Assembly: GCF_024868665.1 (NCBI RefSeq)
Contig: NC_079890.1
Span: forward strand, 37,248,504 to 37,312,503
DNA: 64,000 nt
Origin: Triplophysa rosa
Taxonomy: Eukaryota > Chordata > Actinopteri > Cypriniformes > Nemacheilidae
Direction: 5' to 3'
Both the position numbers and the translations under genes were made by a program. This document shows positions 44,064 to 55,739 of this stretch, piece by piece; within the stretch, counting starts at the first letter, position 1; every line of letters starts with the position of its first letter. The notes under the pieces are model-generated. The model searched no databases. It saw nothing but the letters and a program-made list of their open reading frames with translations, and was not told the origin of the DNA.

Positions 44064-44539
44064 AGCGTGCGCATTAGAAAACCACTGAAATAAAATGTTA
44101 TTTTGCACTCGCAATACGCGTTACATTCATGCAGAAAGACAGATGTTGCTGGTGCAGCCAGCTGTCAATCATATACTGTATAATCACACCACCCGAGACC
44201 AGACTTCACTGTGGGACTTGCGGACACCACTACCGTGGGTTTTTGGTCCACTCAAACTGCACACATCTGCCTCCTTCTTTTCCAGCAAAGAGTCTGGAGA
44301 TGTGATTGTTAGATGCATGCTCAAGTGCATGGCGCAATAATCTGTTGCGCTATGCTGCATTTCAAAACGCGCTTCATTATCTCCCTCTCTTACTCTCTCT
44401 TACTTCCAGTCCTGTCTCACATCCTCTCGTGCACTTCTGTTCTCTCACCCCGTTGAGAAACGGCAAGCTCTGCACGCGCACACATTTCTCCACCTTATTT
44501 AATCTCTGCGATTCAGGACGGCGATAGCGAGGAAGAAAA
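44064..44539. other. No gene recognised
   Basis: Two plus frames (44095-44340, 44306-44527) overlap in different phases; no domain or splice site is convincing. Confidence 0.45.
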
Positions 44540-44830
44540 GCCGTGCCCCGCGCCTCTCCGTGTAAAATCGTACGACTCCATTGCCTGTTCCACCGCCTGT
44601 GGCCACCTTCTCATTAGATAAACTCCCTCTCCGAGCGGCGGCGCTTAAAATAACTTTCATTTACTGCAGCCTGTAAGGGTGACTCAACAGGGCCACTGAA
44701 TGCCAGAGCTTCAGCGGATGAGGACAAAGACAGCCAACAAAAGAGCTGTGTTTCTGTCCGCTAGCACCCAGCCTTATCTCTTCCCAGCACTCTGGATGGC
44801 GACTGCAGCCACAGGAAAGGATTTATAATG
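44540..44830. promoter_or_regulatory. Candidate conserved non-coding block
   Basis: Repeat-free, GC/CpG-richer: 'CTCATTAGATAAACTCCCTC', 'GAGCGGCGGCGCTTAAAATA', 'AAGGGTGACTCAACAGGGCC'. It carries TGACTCA-like (AP-1 type) and CATTAGA cores. No open frame. Confidence 0.3.
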
Positions 44831-45324
44831 TGCCAGCGACAAAAAAAAAGATCTCCGGGCCCGAACCTTTTCCCTTCGCTTTCTCTCGAGCTGCATTTCA
44901 GACAGTCATTTCCATATGGACACAATAAACCCAATCAGACACGAGCATCTCTCCTCTTCTTCACCATCAGATGGAGAAAGAGAGAAAGGCCGACAAGGAC
45001 ATTTTAATGCCACTAGGTGAAGGTCAGCGCACGAGGGGTGGTGTAGATAGGAGTTTATAATAGAGAGGTTTGAAAGGCGATCGTTGGGATGAGAGCGGAC
45101 CACAGTGCTGTAGTCACATCAACAAAGACCTAAATGAAGTTCGGAAGATCTGTCAAGCGCTGACACTGACAGGCTGTCGACCGGCTTACCCTTGTGAGAG
45201 CATCGTGCTGTCAATCAAATTGTTGTCGTGGCGATAAGAATCCCGAATCGCTCTTGCGCCGTTTGCTGTAACCGTACGGACAGAAACACAAACCCAAACA
45301 GATGACTTAAGTGTTTTACTGTAT
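44831..45324. other. No gene recognised
   Basis: Unique sequence with moderate GC to about 45280; no supported feature. Confidence 0.5.
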
Positions 45325-45400
45325 TTAAAGGGAAAGTTCACCCAAAAATTGTGTCATCATTTGTTTTCACCCATGTCATTTAAAACCTGTATATCGCTGC
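45325..45400. mobile_element. Angel-like MITE, left-end fragment
   Basis: TTTAAAGGGAAAGTTCACCC, 'GTGTCATCATTTGTTTTCAC' and 'CATTTAAAACCTGTATAT'; the rest is missing. Confidence 0.8.
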
Positions 45401-45589
45401 TGCTTCTGAAACCTTACATCTCCATATTTCGTGATTTTTGCCACAAATCATTATTGTTAGTCACCCTTTACGTTTGTCACTGGGTTTCGCAAATATCTAA
45501 AAAATAAAACGTTTTTAAAAGTGCTTGTCAACTTTGAAAACACATTATGTACTCATTTAGTAATCAAAATACGCTGAAAGAAATGATAC

Positions 45590-45830
45590 TTTAAACTAAC
45601 TGAATTAAATTATGGACAGTGGTTCCACACAACAGAAATATGTTGTCTCTACTCAAATACTTAATGTATGATGAACTCAACTGAACTGAGTAAACTTAAA
45701 CAACCATGTCCAAATAATGTCCAAATAACTTGAATGAATTAAGTTGATCCTACTAAAAGCATTTAAGTAGAGATAACATGTTTCCATTATGTGGAACCAC
45801 TGTCCATAATTGAATTAAGTTAGTTTAAGG
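45590..45830. mobile_element. Short inverted-repeat element
   Basis: Arms of about 43 bp pair: 'ACTTTAAACTAACTGAATTA' and 'ATTATGGACAGTGGTTCCAC' at the left against 'GTGGAACCACTGTCCATAAT' and 'TGAATTAAGTTAGTTTAAG' at the right. Secondary pairs (TTGTCTCTACTCAAATACTT / AAGCATTTAAGTAGAGATAA) extend the stem. About 240 bp, non-coding MITE. Confidence 0.88.
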
Positions 45831-46180
45831 TGAGATATTTTGTGATATAGCTGTTATTTTTAACACACACTAAATAAGCTAAATATAGCTCTTATTGTTA
45901 GGAGTTAGCCAGAAGTTGGTTTTGTTACACCTATGGCATACCCCAAGTACTTGGCTTTTTTATTAAAGCAACTTAAAATGTTAATTTAAAATGTAAACAT
46001 TTAGTTAAGCCAAAGCATTACTGTTTTTAGTCCGTTTAACACAATGCAATTGTGTTTGAACACAAAACCATGGTGTTAAAACAAAATGAATTGTTTAAAT
46101 AAAGTGAACAGTATCGTAAAATCGTTTTTCCCGAAAACTGCAAATTTGGAGATTCAAGGTTTCGTAGGTAGTGACTCTAC
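45831..46180. other. No gene recognised
   Basis: AT-rich unique sequence. Confidence 0.55.
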
Positions 46181-46346
46181 GGTATGACTCTTTGTTCTGT
46201 GGAACACAAAAGAAGATATTTTGAGAAATGTCCCGGTGGTTTAGTGTCCATGCAATGGAAATCCAATGTTGTTTGGTTACCAACGTTCTTCAAAATATCT
46301 TCTTTTGTGTTCTGCACAGGAAAGAAAGTCATACAGGTTTGAAACA
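46181..46346. mobile_element. Angel-like MITE, core without termini
   Basis: Keeps 'GGAACACAAAAGAAGATATT', 'GTTGTTTGGTTACCAACGTT', 'TCAAAATATCTTCTTTTGTG' and 'AAGTCATACAGGTTTGAAAC'. Both outer arms are lost. Confidence 0.88.
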
Positions 46347-46539
46347 ACATGCAGTGCACACAGGACCTGCATTACATTGTAAACCGTATTCCGACACATC
46401 ACATGTGAAATCGAACACACACAGCTATAAATGTTTACGAGCATGAAGTACAGTTTATCGGCCCAACACATCCATTCATTGTCAATGAGAGGTTCACACA
46501 CACAGTAGCAGGAGTGTGTAAGCAGCATGTGTGGTCTGA

Positions 46540-46700
46540 GCGGGACCTGGCGTGGTAAGACACGCAGGGCTATAACTCCCCAGCAGGGAAGAGGGCCATA
46601 AACACTCCATCAAGACGCAGGACAAGCAGTCATCTATCTGCCTGACAGCCGGGAGCTCAGCCTGTTGAACAGCACGTTGTTGAGAAATACTGTAAAGAAT
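46540..46700. promoter_or_regulatory. Candidate conserved non-coding block
   Basis: A unique GC-richer block between two MITEs ('GGGAAGAGGGCCATAAACAC', 'CTATCTGCCTGACAGCCGGG'). Composition-based guess. Confidence 0.22.
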
Positions 46701-46830
46701 TCAGGTACAGACCACTTCGGAAGACGTGAACGACGCTGGTCCAGATGAACTTCCTCTTTCAGTTTTTTAACACTGCGCAAACGTTTGAACAGAATCCAAC
46801 CAACGAAACATTTATAACCAAATCAAAATG

Positions 46831-47100
46831 TTAAAGGAACAGTTTGTCCCCAAATGAAAATTCTGTCTTTATTTACTCACTCTCAAGTTGTTCCAAATCT
46901 GTATACATTTCTTTGTTCTGATGAACACAGAGAAAGATATTTCGACGAATCCTTGTAACCAAACAGTTCTTGCCCCCATTGACTACCATAGTAAGAAAAA
47001 TGTTTATGTTTGTCAAAAGCGCCGCAAACCTGTTTGCTTTCCTATATCCTATAAAATATCTTCTTTTGTGTTCAACAAACCAAAGAAATTTACAAACTTT
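46831..47100. mobile_element. Angel-like MITE, long variant, right end lost
   Basis: Left end TTAAAGGAACAGTTTGTCCC, then 'CTCAAGTTGTTCCAAATCTG' and 'TTTGTTCTGATGAACACAG' as in the copy at 23118. Confidence 0.88.
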
Positions 47101-48924
47101 TTTTTCCCACAGTATTTAATCATTTAAATAGAAGAGTGTTTTTCTATTTCCTGATAAACAGTCAATATGGACGTCCAAGGTTTTCGAATTACAGCAACGA
47201 AATATGAATTAATAAAACATTTCTATGAAAATGTTATGTGAACTATCCAATATGGACAAACACAACTGTTGGTTTAAAACCTAGAAAATGTCAATTTGAG
47301 TTTTGTTTTATAATACTGAATGGATGAATAAACGACCCAACCATGAGTTGAAACAAACCAGCATTTAGCAAATTGAAACTGTTGGGTTTGTCCTTGTTTT
47401 ACACAACCATGGGTTAAATTAACATTTTTTTGTGTGTGTACACAAACTGTAACACTGTCGTTAAATGTGAATTTAATTTTTGTTCAAATTCTTCAAAGAT
47501 CTTTGAATAATTAACATATTTCAGCATATCTGACTTCAATGTCTTGCAAATACCTTGTTAAATCTCTTCTGAGACTATTGGCATCATTTTCTCCGTAGAA
47601 AGCACCTGACAAGCAAGAGACATCTTTCTAACTTTTTCAAGCCTCTGGGTTTGTGTGTGTTAAACACTGAGATAACCTCGCTGTCACCCGAATAACTGAG
47701 CTGGTTTTCTTCACCTCTAACAACCAAAAGCCCTTCAGCATCTCCTCTCAACCCGGGTCATCCCTCACATAACATCACCTCAGTCTCTCCTCGCTGTACT
47801 GTTCTGTACGGTTTAAAACAAGCCGTTGTCTGATTATCTGTGTCTCTGAAACCGCTGACCTCGTGCTTCAGAACAGTCCCGTGTTTCAAGACTGATAGCA
47901 TCCTGGCGTTTCACGCGATTAGCTGGAGACGGTTGCCCTTGCCAGAAGAGCTTAGACTGACACTTGCGTTAATGTAGAAAAATCCTGACATATCTGGGCA
48001 GAGATTGCATGTCCACAGCCGAGCTGACCACATATCAGTATGACGGATTAAGAATTACGGGTATAGAGGACTGAAATTGTGCAGGATTTGTGCGACGTGT
48101 ACGAGAGGAGGGGAGCAAGGCTGAGTTTTGATCTACTGTAGTTGGAAATCCAGTCGACATCAATTCATTCACAGACATACACAACAGTAAAGATTGTGCT
48201 CTCGAACAGCACGTTGTTTTAATGGTGAGACAATAGAAGGTACAGGGCAGCTGCATCTGTGTACTTTACACGGCCGATTCACGCTCCAAGGTCCGAACAG
48301 AGCTTGCCATGTTTGTTCACACGTCTTTTACATCCCTACATCTCCGAGTGGCGGGTAAGACGTGCAGATGCGAGTTTCTCACAGGCTCACCTCCAGTGAC
48401 GTCATCACCAAATGGCTGTTGTTGTTGTTTTAACCCATGGCCCATGGTGTCAAATATTGTTAGTTAGTTTAATAATGTAATTCATCTCATCTAGATTTAT
48501 TTAAACCAATGGTTGGGTTTGTTTGCATTTCACTTAAATATTTTTTATTTTTTAAGCATGTTTTAGTGGCTCAATAAAGCATGTGGACACGTGCATTAGA
48601 TCGCAAATTGTATTTACAAGACAAATATCACAAATGCACATATCATTCAAAGCATTTTGCCAAAAGAAAATGTGTGTTAATGTGATGCGATGAATTTCAC
48701 CTGTTTTTTTTACTCTGCTGGGACACACCTGTATGAAGGGGACATCTTTATCCCATCAAAAATCACCCTGCGACCTGCTAAGTCATTAAAAAAAGAATAG
48801 TTTTACTTCAATTAGCTGTTTCTATAAAGCTCGTAATTTCTACGCATCATTGTGACATTTGGTTGTGTAATACAATTAAATTAATGCATTTTAAGATTTT
48901 AGGGCCTCTATTTATGCGATTTGA
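47101..48924. other. No gene recognised; MITE relics and a CRE
   Basis: Positions 47260-47440 and 48425-48540 hold degenerate 'ACAACCATGGGTTAAATTAA' and 'TTTAAACCAATGGTTGGGTT' sequence related to the MITE at 16919. A full TGACGTCA lies at 48397-48404. The remainder is unique with no coding signal. Confidence 0.5.
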
Positions 48925-49067
48925 TATGGGGATAGTCCACCCAAAAATAAAAATGAGCGAAGTTGTTTGGTTACCAACATTCTTCGAAATATCTTCTTTT
49001 GAGTTCTGAAAGAAAGGCAAGAAAATTACGAAAGAATGTTCGTTTTTGTGTGAAGTAAACCCTTTAG
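48925..49067. mobile_element. Angel-like MITE, internally deleted
   Basis: 'GGGGATAGTCCACCCAAAAA' joins directly to 'AAGTTGTTTGGTTACCAACA' and 'CGAAATATCTTCTTTTGAGT', ending GTGAAGTAAACCCTTTA. Most of the left arm is deleted. Confidence 0.85.
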
Positions 49068-49585
49068 GACACGACAATATTCCCAAAAGCTCGCTCTTAG
49101 GATGTAAAAATGAAACACAACAAAATGCTTCTGTAGAATAAAATGCTCATTTGGTAGTTATGTTTTAAAAACATCACATCTCCCATCTGATTTCAATACC
49201 CTCGATCGGGCTTTGGGTACCAGATGCCTGGCTGTCAATTGCCTGATGAATGCGAGACTTTGCGCTTCGGAGCTGATGCGAGGAAACAGCGGCCCCTGGG
49301 GGCGCTCTAAGGAGCCTCATCCCCGGCAAAGCCGGACCATCAATACGGCTCTCTTGAGAATAAATCTGACATTTTTATCAGAGACAGGGACGGTGCTTAT
49401 GATCCCTTAAGAATTGCAAAAAAAATGTGTGCACATCCTAATTATGTTAATAGCAGGTCTATTATAAGTGTGGTATGAATTATATTAGGAATCGTCGATA
49501 TCTGAGGAGACTACAGCAGAAGGGAGCAGCGAGGGAGGCAGGCTGTCAGCTCGTGGGTCTGAGAAGCTGTCACACACACACAGTT
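49068..49585. other. Unique sequence upstream of candidate promoter
   Basis: No repeat family found. Positions 49200-49330 are GC-richer with 'GGAAACAGCGGCCCCTGGGG'. This would be proximal upstream DNA of the candidate first exon. Confidence 0.4.

Positions 49586-49654
<69 letters not shown>
49586..49654. repeat. (GA)n microsatellite
   Basis: About thirty GA dinucleotides with one GC interruption. It adjoins the candidate promoter/first exon. Frames over it are artefacts. Confidence 0.97.
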
Positions 49655-49658
<4 letters not shown>

Positions 49659-50528
49659 TAGGAGCGCAGGAGCACGCATCTCCTCTCCAGATGGTGCTTT
49701 AAACGCAGACAGAAGGGTCATTAGACAGCACACCAGCTTCCAAACCACTGACAACAAAACAACAAGATAAACCAAAACGCGAGATGGTGCACAGAGAAAC
49801 AGCATCAGTGAGCTGGAGATACGAATAATGTTTTTAACGGAGCGGTTTTGCGCGTTCAATGTGAGGGGAGTTCGCGGTGAACAGTTACTGGAGTATTAAC
49901 GCGAAGATCTCCGAAACCCTCCGTCAACGAATCGTTTGCGGAGAAGAGGACTTTTTGAAGGATTTACCACAGACAATACGGTTTCCACTGCACTTCTGCT
50001 TGGTAAACGAAGCACTGGTGACGATATTAAAAATCTGTTTATCCGACACGAGGAATCCTGGACATCTACTGTGGAATACGCAATATAAAACGCACCAAGA
50101 ACGCGCGATCCGAATGGAAGGACTTTGTGATTTTTGGGGGTGAAATCGAAGCAAACTTTTTCGCCTCTCAGTGCATTTTTATGAAGACATTTGTAAAGGA
50201 ACGTGATACCAAAGTCTCGCTACTTTAATACTAAAGCTCCGCTGTTTTTGCTTTTCGTGCGATAGATATATTTTCCTGAAATTGAATTACCTCATCATTT
50301 TTTTACTACCACGTAAAACCAACATCGCGTGCAATCCAAAGGAGTTCAGGACTGTTTTCTCTCCCAAAACCTCTTCGATAAACGGCATATTTATGATTTT
50401 CAGTCATTTTGGAAAGTTGCCGTTTCGACGAGGATCGAGGCGTAATAATCGCCGTTGATTTCTGCGATATTTTGCGCGTGGATTATTTTTGGCTGCAAAC
50501 ACTTCAGTTTGACTTCGACCTTCACAAA
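49655..50528 (+). promoter_or_regulatory. Candidate CpG promoter and untranslated first exon
   Basis: The block is repeat-free and clearly CpG-richer than the rest of the window although only moderately GC-rich (49840-49960 and 50400-50480 hold many CG steps: 'GGAGCGGTTTTGCGCGTTCA', 'GTTTCGACGAGGATCGAGGC'). Vertebrate CpG retention marks unmethylated promoters. It ends in a good donor AAA|GTAAGT at 50528/50529, after which the sequence becomes AT-rich and CpG-poor like an intron. No long frame joins the donor; an 88-codon frame at 49877-50143 has no family resemblance and would be an upstream frame. The gene cannot be named. Confidence 0.42.
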
Positions 50529-51924
50529 GTAAGTGTTTCAGGACTATTTTTAATACTTCGTTTTTTCGTTTAATATCAATGTTTGTTTTCTAAAGAAAAG
50601 CATGCTGGACTGTTTGGACGATGCATTTAACGCAGGACAGGTGTTATGGAGCCCAACAATAATAGAGATGAAAAAATAAGCAACGCAAATATACACAGTC
50701 ATATTTATTTCGTTTTAATGTTAAATGATATGCTAGACATAAATTCAGCATGTTTTTAAGACAAAAATAAATCAAGCAAGTTTACTTCGAACATCCCGAT
50801 AACGACCTAAAGTTATTATCGTAAAAATGCATTGATTTATTAGGAAATGACATACGCATATTAATATACAAACAAAAATATGACTTAAGTTATTTATTTC
50901 TAACAGTTACTACACTAATGATATTGAAATGTGTTAGTAATTCTTATCTACCTGTCAAATCTTGATCTAAATACTGAAACCTTTGGATTTAAACTTTTGA
51001 GAGATTATCAAATCCAATACTGTACTTTTGGTCTGTTCAATAATAATTGTTTAATATTTTCAAAGGTAGTCTCAAAATCTTTTTTACTTTAAAACAAGAC
51101 CAAATAAAGATATATAAATGAACCACATGATATGTGAGAAAGAAACCATTTCAGGATGGGTTCGTTCTCACTAAAGAGCTTTAAGCATCTTATCAACTCT
51201 GCACTTGTCCATTTAAATATGATAAATCTTCTATGATCATAGCATTTAAAATGTAATCTGGTTTATGATGATGAATGGTTCAATACAGCACTATGTGCCC
51301 TCTCACTTATAAATGCACTGGCAGATCAAACCACAATTACTGTTCTGTTGCCCCATCACTTAACTGTCCTTCAATAAAGCCCCATCAGCATATGGTGATG
51401 TTACTGGCCACCACTTTACTTTTTTAATTGACCCTGGTAAAGATCGGCTAAATTATGAATGAATAGACAGCGATAATTCTCCACAGGTGAAACCGCGCGG
51501 TGACCACAGACCATCCCCAAACATTACCACCAGATAGCCCTATATAGCTTTTACAGGCACATGTCCCTGCCGCATGCACTAAAGCACCTCTGCTAAGAGA
51601 AAGCCAATCATTAATCTCTCCGAGTGGTTATTCAATTTGTTTTCATGGCGCTGTGAGTAGATTTATATGGAGGTTGTCAGTATATGGGGTTAAGACAGAT
51701 GGCCGTGAGGAGATGCTGCTTGGCATTGGGTAGTGTGTTGATGTGAAGATGTGAAGATGCTGGATGGCTTTTGCAGCTTCTGTGACGACCAGAATCTTGG
51801 AGTCTGTGTGAACATAAAGCTCAATGGGAAGTTTCAAAAATAAAAAACAATCATTTGCAATGACGTACAGTAACACTGACCTCAAAAAAAGCATAATTAG
51901 GTGAACATTTGTTAAATTAATGTA
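50529..51924. other. Intron-like unique sequence
   Basis: AT-rich, repeat-poor DNA following the candidate donor. No exon is recognised. A minus frame at 51643-51894 has no domain. Confidence 0.4.
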
Positions 51925-51990
51925 TTCCTTGTAGCTCAGTCAGTAGAGCATTGCGGATAAAAGCGTCGGCCAAATGCACTATTGTGATGA
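51925..51990 (+). mobile_element. SINE with internal deletion
   Basis: 'TCCTTGTAGCTCAGTCAGTA' plus GAGCATTGC (tRNA A-box half) is joined directly to GGATAAAAGCGTCGGCCAAA plus TGCA (tail). The B box and body are missing. Confidence 0.82.
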
Positions 51991-52317
51991 AAGATTATGT
52001 AGATTGATATATGAAATATTTGTGAATCTAGTTTTGGAAACCTGCAGAAATCTGCTTACACTATGATGTAGTCGAGTTTGTCGCATGGACAAACATCAGT
52101 TTGTATGGCTGTGTGACGTGTCTTTAGTTTACTAGCACCGGACGCCCACTTTGAGGTTAAGAGATGGTGTCCCCGTGTCAGTGTCTTGCAGTGGGAAGAG
52201 GGGACTTGGTGTGTGCTGGAGGTAATTATTGTAATTTGAGTGCGGTTGCAGGTGAAATTTGCCGTCTCGTAATTAACGCGAGGAGCAGATGGCGGTGGGC
52301 GGGAGATGAGTGCAAGC
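51991..52317. other. No gene recognised
   Basis: Unique sequence becoming G-rich toward the right; no supported feature. Confidence 0.5.
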
Positions 52318-52337
52318 GGGGGGGGGGGGGGGGGGGG
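52318..52337 (+). repeat. Run of 20 consecutive G
   Basis: An uninterrupted G20 tract inside a G-rich 80-bp stretch; capable of G-quadruplex formation and prone to length error in sequencing. The proline-rich minus frame over it is an artefact. Confidence 0.95.
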
Positions 52338-52749
52338 CGTTGGGAGGTAGGAGGAAGAGTAAACTGGGGGTGGGGTCAGGTAGTCATCAGTAAGCACAGC
52401 CACCTGATTGGCCAGGTAGCCAAAGAATCACCTATAAACGTTATATGTGGTAAAACAGTGACGTCCACTCACACTTAAAGTGACAACGTTTCAAAAACGT
52501 TGTAAATGTAAGAGAATAGCGTAGTCCACAACTACAACGAAAGAGAGGAACGATATTGTTGTGATCACATTTGGAGCGAATTAACGATAAAACATTGAGA
52601 GCCAATCAAAATTCGTTTCAATTGAAAGTGCAAGCGCACGTTTAAAATGTCGAGCTTAGAATGAACAGAACGCTATCATTCCTGTTTATGCTAATATAGG
52701 TATGGTTAAATTTATCGTTCTTACAGTAGCCCAACGTCAGACTCGTTGT
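52338..52749. other. No gene recognised
   Basis: Unique sequence; no supported feature. Confidence 0.55.
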
Positions 52750-52885
52750 AAAAAAAAAACGTTAAAAAATGGACATTTCGTAAAATACATTTTTTTTGTA
52801 AATGTGCAGTCTTTTTCTGTAATTTTGAAAAATCTTTTTAAAACTGTAAAATTTTGCATCTACAGTATGTAAACTGAGAAAATTT
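52750..52885. mobile_element. 'GTAAAA' fish MITE fragment
   Basis: 'AAAAAAACGTTAAAAAATGG', 'CTTTTTCTGTAATTTTGAAA' and 'AAACTGTAAAATTTTGCATC' resemble the CTGTAAAA element at 35789. Partial. Confidence 0.45.
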
Positions 52886-54059
52886 CATTACAAGTGTGAA
52901 ATTGTTTTAAGACATTGGTGGAAATTTACTGAGATAGTATCGACAGCCATGTTTATTTGCACGTGCATCTTTATTTTAGCACTAGTTTCATTTCAAAAAG
53001 TGCGCAGATCCAGTAAAGCCGGCAAAACAAGTGTTAAATGCAATTCGCAGTGCATTTCCCATCTTACAGTTCTAAGTGCAGTAGGTCGTGGAGGACGCAG
53101 CAACTTTACCGAAACTGCACAGCATCACTCCACAACAGCATTTGAGAGCCATGAATCGCCTCTTTAACTAGACGGTGCGTTTGGATGTACGCCAGGTTAT
53201 AATGCTTATCTCCATCATTTGATACATTACTCCAGCCACTAGAAAACACATGCAAATGCTTCTTTCCTGCCAAACTAGTTGCGACACATGACATGCAGTG
53301 TACATAGAGACGAAAGTTCGAGTCCAGTCTATATCCCCGATCTCATGAGAGTGTTTTGTTGTCAAAGTGGTGAAATTGGTTGTGCATCTGTATACTCACA
53401 TTTGTTGTTGTTGAAGCCGTGGTGAAGCTGTTAGCGCATGAGCTCACAGTAATGCATGACCTGTGTCATGTCGACTCCCATTCTCTACAGTATCCCTAAC
53501 ACTGTAAATAAAAGATACAAATCCATCGATAATTGTACAATTGTCTTGGAATTGAGCTCGTTATTTATTCCTACAACCAAGTCATTTCATGCAACTCAAC
53601 ACATTTAGAGCACGCTTTGGGATTCTCGTTGTAATTGTTGTTGTTTTTGTTTTCCAGCCATGCACCGATTGTAATTCCTAATGCATTAATGCTATAAGCC
53701 ATTACATAAGTCCTGAGCAGGTGGGGACGGGTGCAAGCTTTAGAACGGAGGTGTTTGTGCAGTACCTGTTTGTTTATTCGTGTGCATCTTCAAAGGAGAT
53801 GATCCCCACTGATTATCTGTACATTAGCTGGCAGAGGAATCATTATGTGTTGTTTATGTCCTGGTGTGCACGAATGAATCTCAGGCTGGGAAAAAGATTT
53901 TGGATCATTTCCCTCACTGTTACAGGAAAGAAAAGAAGGTCTTTTTTCAAGAACCATGCTGCAAACGTGTAAGAACTGAAAGTGTTCCTCTTTGACTCAC
54001 AGCCCAGTTAAGTGAACATATAGAATGCGTACAGTACATCTCAGGGTGTAGAAATCCCA
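52886..54059. other. No gene; TAAT-rich unique part at 53620-53720
   Basis: Positions 53620-53720 contain 'GATTGTAATTCCTAATGCAT' and 'TAATGCTATAAGCCATTACA', a cluster of TAAT cores in unique DNA that may be regulatory. Opposing 60-80 codon frames elsewhere are not convincing. Confidence 0.4.
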
Positions 54060-54330
54060 CTGTACACCCCGTCCGGGCCGTCCTACCGTGGCAACCCCGG
54101 GCTCCCGGCGGGAGTGCCAGCGAGCAAAAGCTGCAGGGACGGGCAAGGGGGCAATCGTCATGGTTTCGGTCCTGTTTATCCCAGCAAACAGTGGGAAAGA
54201 GCACAGCGGTGCGGTGAGCACATGTGTTTGACATTACTGCGACATGCCGTCTCTCTCGAGAGAGAATGGGAATGTCAGAGAGCAGAGAAGCCGGCCAGAT
54301 CCCAAACATCTGGGGAAACCAAAAAACACA
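54060..54330. promoter_or_regulatory. GC-rich unique block
   Basis: GC-rich, non-repetitive ('CCGTCCGGGCCGTCCTACCG', 'GGGCTCCCGGCGGGAGTGCC'). It has frames on both strands (53947-54342 minus, 54114-54515 plus) that run on into a MITE, so neither is a real gene. Confidence 0.25.
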
Positions 54331-54423
54331 TTTACACCACATTGCAGGAGCTGGGAGTTCGCTTTGAGAAAATATACCACATTACAATCAAAAACACTCG
54401 CTCTTCTCCACTCCGATATGTTC

Positions 54424-54661
54424 TCATTCTGTCATCAGTTATTTACTCTCATGTCATTCAAAACCTGTGTTTGTTCAGTGGAACACAACGGAAGATATTT
54501 AGAGAAATTTTGTAGTGGTTTTGCGTCAATACAATGAAAGTCAATGAGGGTCGATGTTGTTCGGTTGCAACATTCTTCAAAATATCTTCTTTTGAAAGAA
54601 ACTCGTACAGGTTTGATAAAGAGGGTGAATAAATGATGAAAGAGATAAAAGTTTCCTTTAA
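54424..54661. mobile_element. Angel-like MITE, termini worn
   Basis: 'TTATTTACTCTCATGTCATT', 'AACACAACGGAAGATATTTA', 'CAATGAAAGTCAATGAGGGT' and 'TTCTTCAAAATATCTTCTTT', ending AAGTTTCCTTTAAA. Confidence 0.87.
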
Positions 54662-55739
54662 AAAACCTCAGACGCACAACATTGCAAACTCAAAATTGTT
54701 CATCGCTAATTCTTTCTCAGAGGCGCTTTGGCACGTTGGATCAATACAAGTATGAACAGTCTGACTCCTGAAAATTGTGTAAAGCAAGTCAATAAATAGA
54801 AACTTTGAGAAAATGTTGTGTGTATTATGCATCATGACCTCGACTCAAGCCGCTGGTTCGTCGTTTCTCTGTAACGACGATCAGATCTAATCTAATACGA
54901 GACATTATAAAGCTCCCCGCTGTGAATTGGCTGGTTTCATTTGGATGAAAACTCTTGCTCAATAAGAAAGGGGAGATAAGTCCTCGGCAGAAGTGTGGTT
55001 TAGAAACTGGAGACCAGCTGCGGTGCGGTGGTGGAGGGGTTTATTAATCAAACTGTGTGCAAGTTCATATCGTTACTTCTTCCTCTGATAAAGCCAGTTC
55101 CTCTCTTTCTCTTGCTCTAAGCCAGTTAGATATCACAGTTCTGAGTTCTGCTAACTACAGATGAAGTTCAGTTATTAAGCCCTCACATTCTCCACACAAT
55201 GGTGTTAAAGTATCGAGAGGGGGCGCGAGTCTGGATCGCGCGGCCGGGAGACGTACCATGTGGCGTATTTGCACAAATGAAAGCGGCCGTTATCTCGTTG
55301 AAACAGAAGCGGAGCACCGGACTATCCTGTCATTCTTGAAATGGGTTTGAGCGCAGTTTCGGTCTCTTGCGGAAACCTTAATCTAACACAGAGGGCTGTC
55401 TTCAGATAAGCGATTGTTCCATAACCAGGTATCAACCTTGAGGATGTTCAATTTCCATCAAGAACGCTTTTAATGTGAATGGAATGGGTTGAAACGGTTT
55501 TTAATGACGTTCCAGATGGATGGAGGAATATGTAAGAGGGTTGTTGCTAAAAAATCCTGCATAAACTTGCACGGCCCAGTGTTAACTTTCGTTTGTTTAT
55601 TGGTCTGGTTAGTGGCTAATAATATAACTATTTACATTTTAATCAATTTATATTCATCTGAATTTATATTGTATTGTATAAAAATTGTATTAAATAAACA
55701 ATTTGTTGAATTTTCAGAAATAATCTACAGGGACTCTGT
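54662..55739. other. No gene recognised
   Basis: Unique sequence; 55200-55400 is CpG-richer ('CTGGATCGCGCGGCCGGGAG'). The plus frame 55489-55746 is hydrophobic in the centre by AT composition; a membrane protein cannot be excluded but nothing supports it. Confidence 0.45.

Noticed and set aside
53947..54515. 131- and 133-codon opposing frames
   Set aside because: Both lie over a GC-rich block and the plus frame continues into an Angel-like MITE, so neither is a conserved protein.
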